The position numbers and the translations under genes were made by a program. The notes under the pieces are model-generated. The model did not search any database and was not told the DNA's origin. It worked only from the letters and a program-made list of their open reading frames with translations. Below are positions 13,147-23,079 of a stretch of DNA of 64,000 bases, piece after piece (position 1 is the stretch's first letter; the number at the start of each line of letters is the position of its first letter). Location: NCBI GenBank assembly GCA_021234155.1, contig JAJEKV010000064.1, positions 4,154,001-4,218,000 on the forward strand, in the 5' to 3' direction. The stretch comes from Isoetes taiwanensis. Taxonomy: Eukaryota; Streptophyta; Lycopodiopsida; Isoetales; Isoetaceae.

Positions 13147-14963
13147 AAACCATAAAATTGGCCAAAAGTGCAGTTCACTCATTTACAACCATGGCATGGG
13201 GTGGGAACACAGCTTTCGTATTCGCATTTAAGGTAAGCTTTCCATGCCTCATGTTGTTTTTTTTTTTATTGGAGGAAAGGCTCATGTTGTCATTAATGCA
13301 AATGTTTAGGTTTCAGCAATCAGCCAAGTGCAACCCTGGAAAAGGTTTTTCAGGTTTATGCAACAACCAATGGACAAGAAAAAGACGTAAATTTTGATGA
13401 AGTTGCCGATCACTTTACCTCAGTTGGATTTTTTTACATCTCATAGTCCAGATATGAGTGCTCAAAAGCTTATAACAACTGAATTGTGAGCGCTAATGTA
13501 TTTATGGATCCAAATGAGTCTGCCTGCTGCAAACGAAAGTTATATAGGGCTTTGTTGGAAGATTCATATTTCTTACACGAACAAACCTAAGATTTCCTAA
13601 ATAATGAAATCTTTTGAGTATCTCAATGACTGCTCCTAACTTCTTTGAGCTTTAGAAAAGATGCTTGTGTATGGGAGAGAACTTCTGGTGAAGTGTTGTG
13701 GTAACAGCAAAAATTTGACATGAAGACAATTGTTGACCCTGACAATGCTGTTTAGCTGGCAACAATAGACTTCCCAGTAAAGGTTGATAGTTCTTTTGCC
13801 ATGTGACTAAGCCAAGTATCACTTCGACATCCATTTTGGCAGTATATTGGCACTCCTATCTCGAAAGAAGTATTTTGGCTTAATAAGTTCTTCACAGATA
13901 TAGAGCTTCACCGAAATAAATGCTTCCTTCATTCCCATTACGTTGGAGAGAAGGCGCGGATTGGACTCATGAATTTGTAATACATTTCTAGATAAACCCA
14001 CTTGCCTGGCATAAAATAAAGAGCTGAGCTAATTGAGCTCGAGATATAGCAGAATAATCAGCGTTATGAAGCCAATTATATCCAATACAGGGGTGTTACA
14101 AATGCATATGATGAAATGAAAGGCTCACACTTGGTGTTTCTATTATGTGTACAAATAGTGTTCCTTAATCAGTTCTTAGTGCAATCTAGGTTTTCGTCAA
14201 ATTGCCAATGCTCAACGCATAACTTTGGATTCTTGTGCTAATTGCTTAGCATATGTTTCAACAATCACTACTCAATATTTGCATTTTTTATGGTTCAAAA
14301 TCTTGTTCTATTGGCATTTGGAGCTAAAGATTATAAAGAGACATTCAGCTTTTTGAATAAAGTGCTCATCCAGCTATCTTGACATTGAAATTTCTGTGTT
14401 GCTTCCAAAAACAATTCTTTCTCACAATTTGTCAAGGTTTCATGTCCTTTATCAATGTGTCACTGTGGTGCATGCAGATATAGCTAGGGGACTTTGGGAT
14501 TTTAGTAGGGGACTTTGGGATTTTAGTTAGATACAGATTTAGTGTATTCAAAGCTGTGGCGGTTAACTTTCTCTCTGCTTTGGTGGCACTGGCTGGAATT
14601 GCATTGGTACTTTTGCCTCTTACCAGATATTTAGCTGAGGCGTTGACACGTTTTTTCTTTTGTTGATTAAATAGGCTCTTTTCATTGGTGGAACTTCTGG
14701 CCACTCATCTATGATTGAGGTCATTCTTTAAACTTTGCTTAAAATAAGTGAAAGAATAAAGAACTACTCAACTTTACAAGTCCATTTTTTGACCGTTCTA
14801 TGCTTCACAGGGCTTTACAGCAGGTGGATTCATATACATTTCTATTGCTAGTGTGCTACTTGAAATGCACCAGCAAGATAATTCGTTAAAAAGTGCAGTG
14901 GTTTAGCTACTGTCATTGGGCACGACCATTTTTATTGGCATATGCATTTCGATACTTGAATGA
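13147..14963 (+). pseudogene. ZIP zinc transporter (IAR1/ZIP13-like) pseudogene
   Basis: Four blocks follow the order of the C-terminal half of a plant IAR1/ZIP13-type transporter. 13147-13231 reads SAVHSFTTMAWGGNTAF, a corrupted version of the metal-binding HNFTDG helix. 14487-14606 reads GDFGILV, then NFLSALVALAGIAL. 14675-14719 reads ALFIGGTSGHSSMIE. 14811-14963 begins GFTAGGFIYISIASVLLEM and ends CISILE before a stop. Splice sites around the last three blocks are GT-AG and in phase. Damage includes an in-frame TAG at 14904-14906 where a glutamine codon is expected, a stop just before GDFGILV, and a 21-bp tandem duplication (14486-14527) that repeats GDFGILV. The metal-binding Asp is also lost. 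Intact relatives are multi-pass membrane proteins moving zinc between endomembrane compartments and cytosol. The N-terminal half was not found. Confidence 0.75.
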
Positions 14964-16189
14964 TAATGATTTGTGGCCAGCTCCAGTGTTATTGATATAA
15001 TATTTCCAAATACAAAGTCCATGGATTTCTCAGTTTCTAGTTCAGCCTTTATTGAAGTAGACACACAATGGAAAGAGGACCAAGGAAGCATGAACTAAAT
15101 ATTATACGGATGTTATGCAGTTTGCTTGGCTTAATACCACAACAACTTGCAAATCCTTGCTTCGAGCTTCAGGATAAGGTTTATATAAAGCTATAGAGTA
15201 TGGTCTTTTCCAATAAAGTTTCCTTTTATTGCGATCCATTTGCACGTTAGTCTTTTCCATAGCTCTGTCTTCTCAGAAACTTTGGAAATGGTTGTCATAT
15301 GTTATGTATGATGGAAATGCTATATTATGCTGAGATGAATTGGTTGTGAAATGCAACGTACATTAGAGTTGGCTTATCGAAACCCAAATGATGGTGCATA
15401 AAAGAAAAGTTGCTATTGTGCTATTGTAGATTGATCTACTTCTTATCTAGAAATTGTAATAGAACACTCTTCATTACTTTGTGGTATTGTACTTGCACTT
15501 TATGCTAGAGTAATCCATATAGGGCTCGCCTTGCATTATCTAGTTCTTCGCACTTTAGTCTCTCCATAGATGTGCATTATCATGATTATCAAATAACCAA
15601 AAGATGTTGGTCAACCCTCCAAAACCAGCTTAGGAATCCTTTGTGTAAGAAGCTACACCAAGTTCACCAAAACTAGAAAAGGATCCATCCAGATAACCAA
15701 TTCATGGTAGTTCACCACCCAATGGGGTCACTCGGTGCTAAGAACTGGCAAATTATGCAAGGCAGTAAGCAATGTATGATGTGTTATCTAGAAACCTCGC
15801 GCGTCATGTACCTCATGTCAAAACTTGCACCATATAGTCCACGAGACTTAAAAATAATACAAACTTATTCTTCCTTTCTAATCTCTATCACCTTTCATCG
15901 TATCCCCTGCCACCATCTTCCCTTGCCCCGAGCCTGCACTACTGCTAGTTTTTATGATCTTTATAGGTTGTTTGTCAACTTTCAATTCTGACCATTGATC
16001 TGGCAGATATTCCGTGTTTTATGCCAGATCAAAGGCCATTATATTTTTGATCAGAAATCTCTTGGCCACTTTCAATGGTGCAAAACCGACTAAAGGTGCA
16101 ATATTTTGAGAAATGGAAAATAGAGACAGCCTTTGAGTCAAAGAAAATCGGAAGGACTACCGGCCTGCATCATCTGCAGACAATAAACT
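14964..16189. other. Non-coding stretch after the ZIP pseudogene
   Basis: No recognised gene or repeat was seen. The 95-codon frame at 15704-15991 has no domain resemblance and lacks splice context. The 16075-16190 part runs openly into the NPG/NPGR-like fragment and may be a further eroded portion of it. Confidence 0.4.
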
Positions 16190-16640
16190 TGGCTCTGAAG
16201 GAGTGGCATATAGTCTCAGGGCAATTGACAACGCAGATTCAAATTTTGAATATCTAAAGGCTCCGGCATATCATTTGTATGGACTTTGTTTGAGATTTCA
16301 TCGAAGATTTGCATTGTCAATTGCTGAAAGAATGAAGCTATATGAGGAGACTCTGCATGCACTGCAAAAAGCAAATCGTCTAGAAAAGGATGATCCACAA
16401 ATTATCATGGACCTCGGATTGGAATATGGGGATGAAGGAAACTTCAATGTGGCCCTTTAACTGTGCAAAGAAAAGGCATTTGGAGGCTGAGACAGTTGTA
16501 GATGCTGCTTGGATGAAACAGAGAAATGAGAGCAAGTGCTTCTCCTTCACACCAAAGCAAAGCTGCCCAGGGGAAATGATGCAGCTTCTTACGCTCATTC
16601 AAACTGCAGCCCAAGCCACAAGGGCCATAGACTCCTCTCG
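16190..16640 (+). pseudogene. NPG/NPGR (TTC7-type TPR protein) fragment
   Basis: The frame from about 16203 reads AIDNADSNFEYLKAPAYHLY, then ALQKANRLEKDDPQIIMDLG and LEYGDEGNFNVAL. It then shifts to HLEAETVVDAA and again to DETEK-stop-EQVLLLHTKAKL. This order matches the TPR region of plant No-Pollen-Germination and related calmodulin-binding proteins, recalled as ...DDPEIIFDLG...YAEQRNL...AAL...EAEVVTDAALDET.KWEQG.LL..KAKL. At least two frameshifts (near 16456 and 16506) and a Trp-to-TGA change disable it. No intron interrupts the similarity, so it could be a processed or duplicated fragment. The family assignment is from memory of the consensus. Confidence 0.65.
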
Positions 16641-16913
16641 TAGCACAAGCCGGCTTCAAAAAAGGACCTACAAGGGCTTCCATTCTACGAATCCAAACCA
16701 ATAGCTTCCATGCTACAAACCCACAGCCCCAAAGACTGCTGTCATCCAAGTCGGATATCAAAACCACGGAGCCAAAACCATGGCGACAGTTTCGGCATGG
16801 GAAGAGACAGTAGCTACGTCATGTCTGCTGTGCAAAAGCTCCCAAATCTGGCTTCGTCCCCTTCTATTTCCGGTGCTTCGAATGGCCCCCGAAACGAAGT
16901 TGGGCGTCCAACT

Positions 16914-17086
16914 GGGTTCGCTTGGGCGAACCCGCCGGATTCGCCCAGGCGAACCCGGTCGAAGACGTGGCGGGGCGGCCTGCTTACTTGGCATTGCTGC
17001 CGGGTTCGCCCAAGCGAACCCCTAACCCGGGTTTGGCACACGTGTGGCAGTGGTCGCTTCCCTGCCGGGTTCGCCTGGGCGAACCC
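16914..17086. repeat. GGGTTCGC hairpin units, left arm (4 copies)
   Basis: Four 20-bp units of the form GGGTTCGC-NNNN-GCGAACCC lie at 16914-16933, 16937-16956, 17002-17021 and 17067-17086. Each is an 8-bp inverted repeat around a 4-bp centre (ttgg, ccag, ccaa or ctgg); the second has one arm change. Because the unit is self-complementary, frames on both strands show spurious FAWANP-like peptides, which are not genes. Confidence 0.9.
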
Positions 17087-17109
17087 GTAGGCGGGGTCGG
17101 GTGGCAGAA

Positions 17110-17400
17110 CTGAGCAGTGGCGAAGAAATTGAACTCGAACAGGCTAAAACAAAGCACCAATTGGCGGACAATTTGAATGCCGAAGCTGCCAAAAAATAAG
17201 AACAGAGGTGAATGGACTATAGATTTACATGGATTGCATGCAGCAGAGGCTGTAGATGCAGTTTTTCAAAGATTATCACAGCTCGAATCTCTCATTTGGG
17301 CTCCTAATTCACATAAAAAACAAGGGTTTAATGACAAATTTCGGCAGCTTATTGTTATTACAGGTATTAATTGGAGCCAAATCTGGCTTCCAAATCCATT
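17110..17400 (+). pseudogene. SMR-domain protein fragment (CID7/SMR-like)
   Basis: The first frame reads QAKTKHQLADNLNAEAAKK. A +1 shift then gives NRGEWTIDLHGLHAAEAVDA, followed by RLSQLESL and RQLIVITG. The DLHGLH motif followed by a helix and the ...VITG strand is the core of the SMR (small MutS-related) domain, here in the plant setting where it follows a helical region ending AEAAKKIF. SMR domains act as nucleases or nucleic-acid binders. The frameshift at about 17198 and the missing C-terminal end make this a fragment. It lies inside the inverted-repeat element, suggesting capture of host sequence. Confidence 0.75.
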
Positions 17401-17880
17401 GCAACAGCACAAGCGCCCCTTGTAAATCTGAAGAAGAAGCTATGACCTGAAGAATCTGACCTTAAGAAGTCGATCCTCGTACCTCTGCTCAATCTACTTC
17501 TACTTCTGGATCCGAAAGTAGAGAATCAGGAAAAGAACATGAAAATATACAGCCAAGAACACAGCCAAATCAGAAAGTGCAGCGGCCTTCCTTTGTAGCG
17601 GCTTCCTCTGTGCCTTGAAGAAGCAGGGGCGGAGCGAATCCATCTGTTTCTAGAGCGAATCCATCTGCTTCTGGAGCGAATCCATCTGTTTCTAGGGCGT
17701 AGCAACAAGCAGCATATCAAGCAGAATACATCAGGATAGCATCATCGACCAATAGATATTCTGTCAAACCCTATTTCTAGCGCCGCTTGCTCACGATCTG
17801 ATCCAAACCCTGTTTCTGATCCAAACCCTGTTTCTGCGCCGCTTGCTCACGAAGCACTTTTCTCTTCAAACCCTAAGAAC
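17401..17880. other. Interior of the TIR element, unrecognised
   Basis: No gene was recognised. A 26-bp motif close to gagcgaatccatctgyttct is repeated three times at 17633-17695. The phrase ctgatccaaaccctgtttctg is duplicated at about 17798-17838. Both look like local slippage. Confidence 0.5.
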
Positions 17881-17902
17881 CCGTACTGCACTGCCTGACC
17901 CG

Positions 17903-18133
17903 GGGTTCGCCCAAGCGAACCCGGTAGAACCTCTGCCTGCGATCTGCCATGCCTGCCGCACATCTGCCATGCCTGCCACAAACCCGAGTTGGGGTTCGCC
18001 CAAGCGAACCCGGTAGGAATGCCACGCAGACCAGGTTCGCCGGCGACACTCCAGCCACGTCGTCCGCGGGTTCGCTTGGGCGAATCCGACGGGTTCGCCC
18101 AAGCGAATTTTTTGGGTTCGCCTGGGCGAACCC
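17903..18133. repeat. GGGTTCGC hairpin units, right arm (5 copies)
   Basis: Five units of the 20-bp GGGTTCGC-NNNN-GCGAACCC hairpin are at 17903-17922, 17992-18011, 18068-18087, 18091-18110 and 18114-18133. The third and fourth have changes in one arm. They mirror the four units of the left arm and form the right inverted terminal region of the element. Confidence 0.9.
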
Positions 18134-18502
18134 GATTGGTTTGCGAACTTGGTTTCGGGAGCCAATAAAGTGCGCGTTCTATTTCCATACCATACCCCAA
18201 AAAAGATAAAAAAAAAAATCCCCAAAAAAGAAACGACCCCCAAATGTAATTAAGCTGCTGAAACATGCACAAATATATGGTTTTACATACAATACGTGCC
18301 AGAAATCATAATCCCAGCCATGCGTGAAAGACCATCCCACAATACGAAACGAATTGTGCAAACATAATTCAAAATGTCACAAGGCCCCCAAAAAATAACT
18401 ATTATTAGTTTTTTACAATCGTTTTCACTTAAAACCACTATAATAAAATAAGGTTACTAAGTGGGTTAATGTGTTGAATAACCATGAACAATTTTCTAAC
18501 AC

Positions 18503-18744
18503 AGTTCACCATCATGGTTCTTTGTAGTAGTTCACCATCATGGTTCTTTATAGTAGTTCACCATCATGGTTCTTTATAGTAGTCACCTTAGTTAGTTTAG
18601 TACCATGTTTTATTACTACACTTTGAGCCATGAACCACTAACTATTTGGGCTTTGATTGTGTGTGTAACTTAGAGTGGTTTATCAATGAAGCTCCTACTT
18701 TGATTGTGTGTGTAACTTAGAGTGGTTTATCAATGAAGCTCCTA
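18503..18744. repeat. Two tandem minisatellites (26 bp x3; 47 bp x2)
   Basis: A 26-bp unit beginning agttcaccatcatggttctt is repeated three times at 18503-18580. A 47-bp unit beginning ctttgattgtgtgtgtaact is perfectly duplicated at 18651-18697 and 18698-18744. Short accacta/tagtggt motifs are frequent from 18430 to 18920 and again at 22200-22410. Confidence 0.85.
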
Positions 18745-19340
18745 CATCTCTTCATGTGAACCAATAGTGTTTTATACAATAAAATGTCTAAACTTTTTAT
18801 CACTGAAGTCCTTGTGGTTTTTCATCAAGATGGTTATACTAAAACGATGTAAATGCTAATGGGCTTTTATTTAGACTAGTGATATTGGAAAAATGCAAAT
18901 GTAGTGGTTTAGCAACTTTATTAAGACATATTAAATTTAGGAACCATTGCCACCTTGGAAATATAAGTGACAGAATTTCTATTCAATTATTATAAGAAAT
19001 CAAAACCAACAATGATGTAAGCTTTTATAATAAAACATAACGTTTTCGCGTTAAAAGCATGGGCATTGATATTTGCAATATTATAATGTATCAACAAGTC
19101 CAAATGGCTCAGGGATTTGAACCCTGCTATTTCCATTAAGTCTAAACATGTAACCCGCACGAGATCTCACTAAAATCCTTTCAGATTTCATCCAAGATCA
19201 ATATAATTATCCAAAAGGAAATAATCACAATGTCCCCTAAGGCACACATACATGAATGAAAAAGTTTGGTCTAAGGGTTTCCATCATCATACTTTCCAGA
19301 TTATGAGCAAAGGTAAAGGCACTGAGCAATCATCTGCACA
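18745..19340. other. AT-rich stretch with a tRNA-like T-arm
   Basis: No gene was seen. At 19109-19130 the sequence ggctcagggatttgaaccctgc is, on the minus strand, a T-arm/B-box-like GGGTTCAAATCCC. A matching A box and cloverleaf are not evident, so it is probably a SINE remnant. Confidence 0.4.
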
Positions 19341-19342
19341 AT

Positions 19343-19515
19343 CTAGCATTAGCATAACACAATCTAGCATTAGCACCTACTAATTATCACTGCGGAATTC
19401 ACATTACTAACAACAAGAAACCTAGAATTTGCATAACACAACTAGCATTAGCATAACATGAAGGAAAACAAACCTACTAGTTATCACTGGAGAATTCATA
19501 TCACTAGCAACAAGG
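19343..19515. repeat. Degenerate direct repeat of about 75 bp
   Basis: The segment beginning tagcattagcataacacaat (about 19345) recurs with changes from about 19443. Both copies contain an attatcactg/agttatcactgg step and a gaattcayatyactarcaacaag end. Reading is by eye; copy borders are approximate. Confidence 0.65.
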
Positions 19516-19530
19516 GAAGAGATTAAGAAC

Positions 19531-20770
19531 CTGTGAAGCAGAAAAGAACATCATAGTTGGATTATGCAATCCTGGAAGGTGTTCCTGCAAAAATATCACT
19601 AATATCACTGTAAATAATCTGCAGCAATGCAAAAACAATAACCAAATCTTCCCAACTATATTTGAAGCTCCAACGTTGAACAACTTTGAACACTTCATAT
19701 TTCCAACTTATGGGAAGGATCTGATTGCTTAACTTTGCATGGGCTTCAGGAATCATCTGTGGATTAACAGTCACTTTTATTGGCAACTTTTAAGGGCCCC
19801 ACGGCCATGTTACAGTATCAACCCATCTCAAATACTATTTAAAGCAGAAAACTTCCTATCAAATATGCAGATATATAACCCGTGCAGACCTTTGAGCAAG
19901 GTTTCACATGACTCCTTGTACAAATTCTTGTAAGTAAAAATATATATTCAAAAATGTAGTTCAAAACTTGATAGTATAGAGAAAAAGAACCTACCTTAAA
20001 ATGAACAGAGCGATTGTACAGAGTCATTAGACCAGTAAAAAGTTTAATTTGCACTCTCCCTAATCTTGTACTCAGCAAAGTCGTAAAATTCTGGAACGTT
20101 GTCTCCATATCTCAAGGAAACCAAGGTCCTAAATGGCATTGCAATGAGGTAGTCAACATGCAGAAATCCATCAGTATTTAAACTCCGATGAAATTCATTA
20201 CACTGAAGCTGCAAACAGAGTAATTTCTAGAGAGATCTTGAGTGACAGATACTTTGAACCCAATATTTTTCTGGGTCGGATGTGCAGGCTTGCTCCAATT
20301 TCATAAATAATAAAGGTGGTATATAGTCATCTAACTTATCAAAGGTCCCGTGTGAACCATCCCTTCATCACAATCTATCAAAGCAATCTTTTATCTAAGT
20401 TACTTAGAAAGAAACAATAAAGTCAAGCACAGAATATATCAAAAGAAAACACACGGAAACATGTAAGAAACATACTCATATTTGCAGCAATATAGCCTAG
20501 AAGCACATCCTGCTGGTGCCAGTCATATACATATTCCACGAAAACATAACAAGAGTCCTTGAAGCAACTGTAGAAGAACGCACAACTAATGACATATCTC
20601 GACAAGGCAATCCGTGACCTAAATTTCTGATGCTTCTAGAATGCCGATTGATCTACATCACAGAAAATGAAAGGTAATATGCTTTACAAAAATAGAGAGC
20701 TTACCGGCCTTACCAAAAGAAATCTACTCCTTGCCAGTCACTCACCAAATAGCCGGAAAGTACGACAGAG
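19531..20770 (-). other. Possible spliced minus-strand gene, unrecognised
   Basis: Several exon-like pieces with good splice signals run on the minus strand. A leader contains CCTAACCCTAAAG (about 20820-20806) and a GTGAGT donor at 20748. An open block ends GYIAANM at a GTATGT donor near 20490. A block around 20323-20247 begins DYIPPLLFMKLEQ. A block ends LMTLYNRSVHFK at a GTAGGT donor near 19993. Exon 19756-19694 begins MIPEAHAKLSNQILP, and a 54-bp exon (19584-19531) reads EHLPGLHNPTMMFFSASQ. I could not join them without stops, so this may be a decayed gene or a partly wrong model. No family was recognised. Confidence 0.3.
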
Positions 20771-20889
20771 GAGAGAGGAAAGGAGTGAAATGGCCGTGGT
20801 CTACTTTAGGGTTAGGATAATAACAATATAGATTGAGATAATGGACTTTTTATAGCATTCGGGTTTATTGTGTCCCTGCAATTGTCAAA

Positions 20890-21516
20890 TTTTTGAGGTA
20901 TTCAACTTAATACCTACTTCTTTGTGTATTCTACTTGTCGGATACATGTGATTTGAGAGTCCAATACCACTAAGAAATTGAACCCGCCACCGAGAGCCAA
21001 TAAAAAGCACCATAAGAAGTAGGCCAAAATAAAATAATGGTTGGATAACATGCACCCCAATTTAGTGGTAGAAGTTCGATTCTTTCCATCTCTACAATTT
21101 TCCTAAAGAGTCTTAGTGGAATGTTGTACCCAGTAAAGGACATTTGGGATGTATATCTATAGTACACGACTATACCTTAATACCATGGTGCTACAGCTCT
21201 CCAGTATGTCTATAATTTCACATAGTGCTTCCTTCTGCATTAACCATACTTTAAATTTGGTATTCGACTTGCCCAATACGTATAATTTGAGCACTCTAGA
21301 ATTGAACTTGAAATTGGGAGCCAATAGAAGCATCGTAAGACGTAGGCCATGATGAAATAATGGTTGGATAACATGCACCTCCATTCAGTGATAGAAGTTC
21401 AATTTCATCCATTTCTACAAATTCCCTAAATAGTCTTAGTGAAATTTTGTACCCAATAACATTTGGGATGTATATCTATAGGACAAAACCATATAACTTA
21501 ATAACATGGTGCTAAC
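20890..21516. repeat. Tandem duplication of about 315 bp
   Basis: Two diverged copies lie head to tail, about 20890-21205 and 21206-21516. Shared landmarks are taataatggttggataacatgcacc (21030s and 21357), agtcttagtg (21110 and 21434), and catttgggatgtatatctat (21141 and 21464). A third partial copy appears to resume at about 21705 (ttgcattaaccatactttaa, also at 21235), directly after the SINE, so the SINE seems to have inserted in the array. Confidence 0.75.
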
Positions 21517-21650
21517 GCCTGGGCCTGTGGTCTAGTGGTAACACACTAGCCTTAGCACATGCATGTCTCAAGTTTGAGACCGCTTCGAGTCGCACTATGT
21601 ATAGGCTTGTCCCATGGTCCATTGTAGGGTCCCCATGGACGTTAAAATAA

Positions 21651-21694
<44 letters not shown>
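21517..21694 (+). mobile_element. tRNA-derived SINE with (TATC)n tail
   Basis: The head carries a good RNA polymerase III A box, TGGTCTAGTGG (21528-21538), and a B-box-like AGTTTGAGACC (21571-21581) at normal tRNA spacing. The body ends ggtccccatggacgttaaaa, then a (TATC)n tail to 21694. The 3' end closely parallels the LINE 3' end seen at 29690-29734 (ggtctccgtggacgataaaa, then a TATTC-type tail). This suggests mobilisation by that LINE's reverse transcriptase. No clear target-site duplication was found. Confidence 0.8.
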
Positions 21695-21759
21695 GTGAGT
21701 TTGTTTGTAATTCAACCTAGTCACTTCCTTTTGCATTAACCATACTTTAATCATGACAT

Positions 21760-22596
21760 GGGAGAGAATAGTTGGTCAAGAAACTCTTACATTCTGCCAA
21801 TATTGCCATCAACTATAACTTCCAAGTATAACTTCCTTGTATGACTATCGCTAATAGACATTTTCTCGCAAGGATTTTATTATATGAAAATCTAAAAATA
21901 AAATCCATCAAAACAAAAAATAAAAATAAAAGAAATCATATGGGTAGTAGTGAAATCACATTCTCTAACCAGATGCACACATCTGGGAATGTATAAATAC
22001 CCACCAATCCCATGTTATTTAAAGTTCTTTACAATTATTACGTCGATTACCATGTGTTAGATGTATACTTTTGTATTATCCAAATTAATTGTCATTATGT
22101 AACCTTGATTCATACATCAAGGTATGTAATTATAATTTAGGCAAAAAATGAAATTTAGAGTTTGGTTTGTCACAATTCATGGGGTGACCATTTATAATTT
22201 TAATGAATCACTATGCTATGCACAAAAACCAGTAACTAGTTTTAATAAACCACTATATCACTGAAATTTACCATCAAAATTCATAACAAAAACCACCGTA
22301 AGTATTGACAAACCACTATTGCATGTCGCTTTTTACTGTCAAGTAAATTCATGCATAAAAAACCATGTATATAGTGGTTTTGGGATGATATCGTACTAGT
22401 TAAATATAGTAGTTCATTTTTGGGCTCCTTGTGTGTCACCCTTTAATTTTTTGGGAATGCTTTTGCAGCTACTGTTGCAGTAGAGAAACGGATTGGCTTT
22501 GTTCTTTTGGAGGATGGCTAGTGCAATGATTTTTATCTACCTCCTCTGACGTTGTGGAGCGGCATTTAGATATTAGGAATTTGGATTTGAAGGCCT
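21760..22596. other. AT-rich stretch, no gene recognised
   Basis: No convincing frame. Short accacta/tagtggt motifs in both orientations recur at 22200-22400 (for example aaaccactatatcac, aaaccactattgc, tagtggttttgg). Similar motifs are at 18.4-18.9 kb, so these could be subterminal repeats of a decayed DNA transposon, which is not proven. Confidence 0.35.
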
Positions 22597-23005
22597 GAGC
22601 ATTCTAGAACTTTTTAGAACTATCTAGAGTAGCCTATTTTGAGTTCTTGCAATTCTTCAAAAAAACTGCACTATTTTTAGACTGATGTGCTTTATCCATG
22701 AGCATGTAGAATATTCTAGAACTTTGTAGAACCATCTAGAACATCATATTTTGAACTTTTGCAAGTTTCAATAAACTTTTCTATTTTTATACTGAGGTGC
22801 TTACCCATGAGCATCTAGAACATTCCAGAATATTCTGTTTTGATTGTTTGAGAAGTTTCTAAAAATTGTCTATTTTTAGACTGGGATGTTTACTTTGAGC
22901 TTCTGGAACATTCCAAGACATTCTATTTTGGCTCTTTGCAAAGTTTCAAAAAAACTCTCTATTTTGGATTGAGATGGTTACCCATGGGCATCTAGACGAT
23001 CCCAA
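22597..23005. promoter_or_regulatory. Tandem repeats each bearing a heat-shock-element-like motif
   Basis: About four degenerate units of 90-110 bp start at 22597, 22700, 22809 and 22897, with a fifth start at 22986. Most carry alternating GAA/TTC blocks spaced by 2 bp. The best is gaacattccagaatattc (22818-22835), four perfect nGAAn blocks. Others are gaatattctagaa (22709-22721) and ttctggaacattc (22901-22913). The first unit, from 22602, has an imperfect version (TTC, GAA, TTT, GAA). Such arrays are the binding pattern for heat-shock factors. The array lies about 80 bp beyond the C-terminal end of the minus-strand gypsy gag, so it might belong to an LTR. Function is inferred from motif only. 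Confidence 0.6.
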
Positions 23006-23079
23006 AACATGGATGAGGGATGATGTGCTCTTTATCTCATAAGAAGTGTATATGCCTGATAATTGAGCTAGGTCAATAT

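Larger units (their letters stand above)
16883..18164. mobile_element. TIR/foldback element carrying gene fragments
   Basis: The ends are inverted copies of each other. The left end begins tggcccccgaaacgaagtt (16883) and the right end is its near complement, aacttggtttcgggagcca (18146-18164). The similarity continues inward for about 230 bp on each side and includes shared hairpin units and a shared gacgtggc/ggcattsctrcc stretch. The interior (about 17110-17880) is unique and carries an SMR-domain gene fragment, like a Pack-type non-autonomous DNA transposon. No transposase was seen, and a target-site duplication could not be fixed, so the exact ends are uncertain. Confidence 0.6.

Noticed and set aside
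16914-18133. CRISPR-like repeats
   Set aside because: Irregular spacing, mirrored arrangement in two inverted arms, and plant nuclear context rule out a CRISPR array.
16710-18272. Overlapping frames rich in GFAWANP/VRLGEP-like peptides on both strands
   Set aside because: They arise because the GGGTTCGC unit is self-complementary and reads open in many frames; no family or splice context supports a protein.
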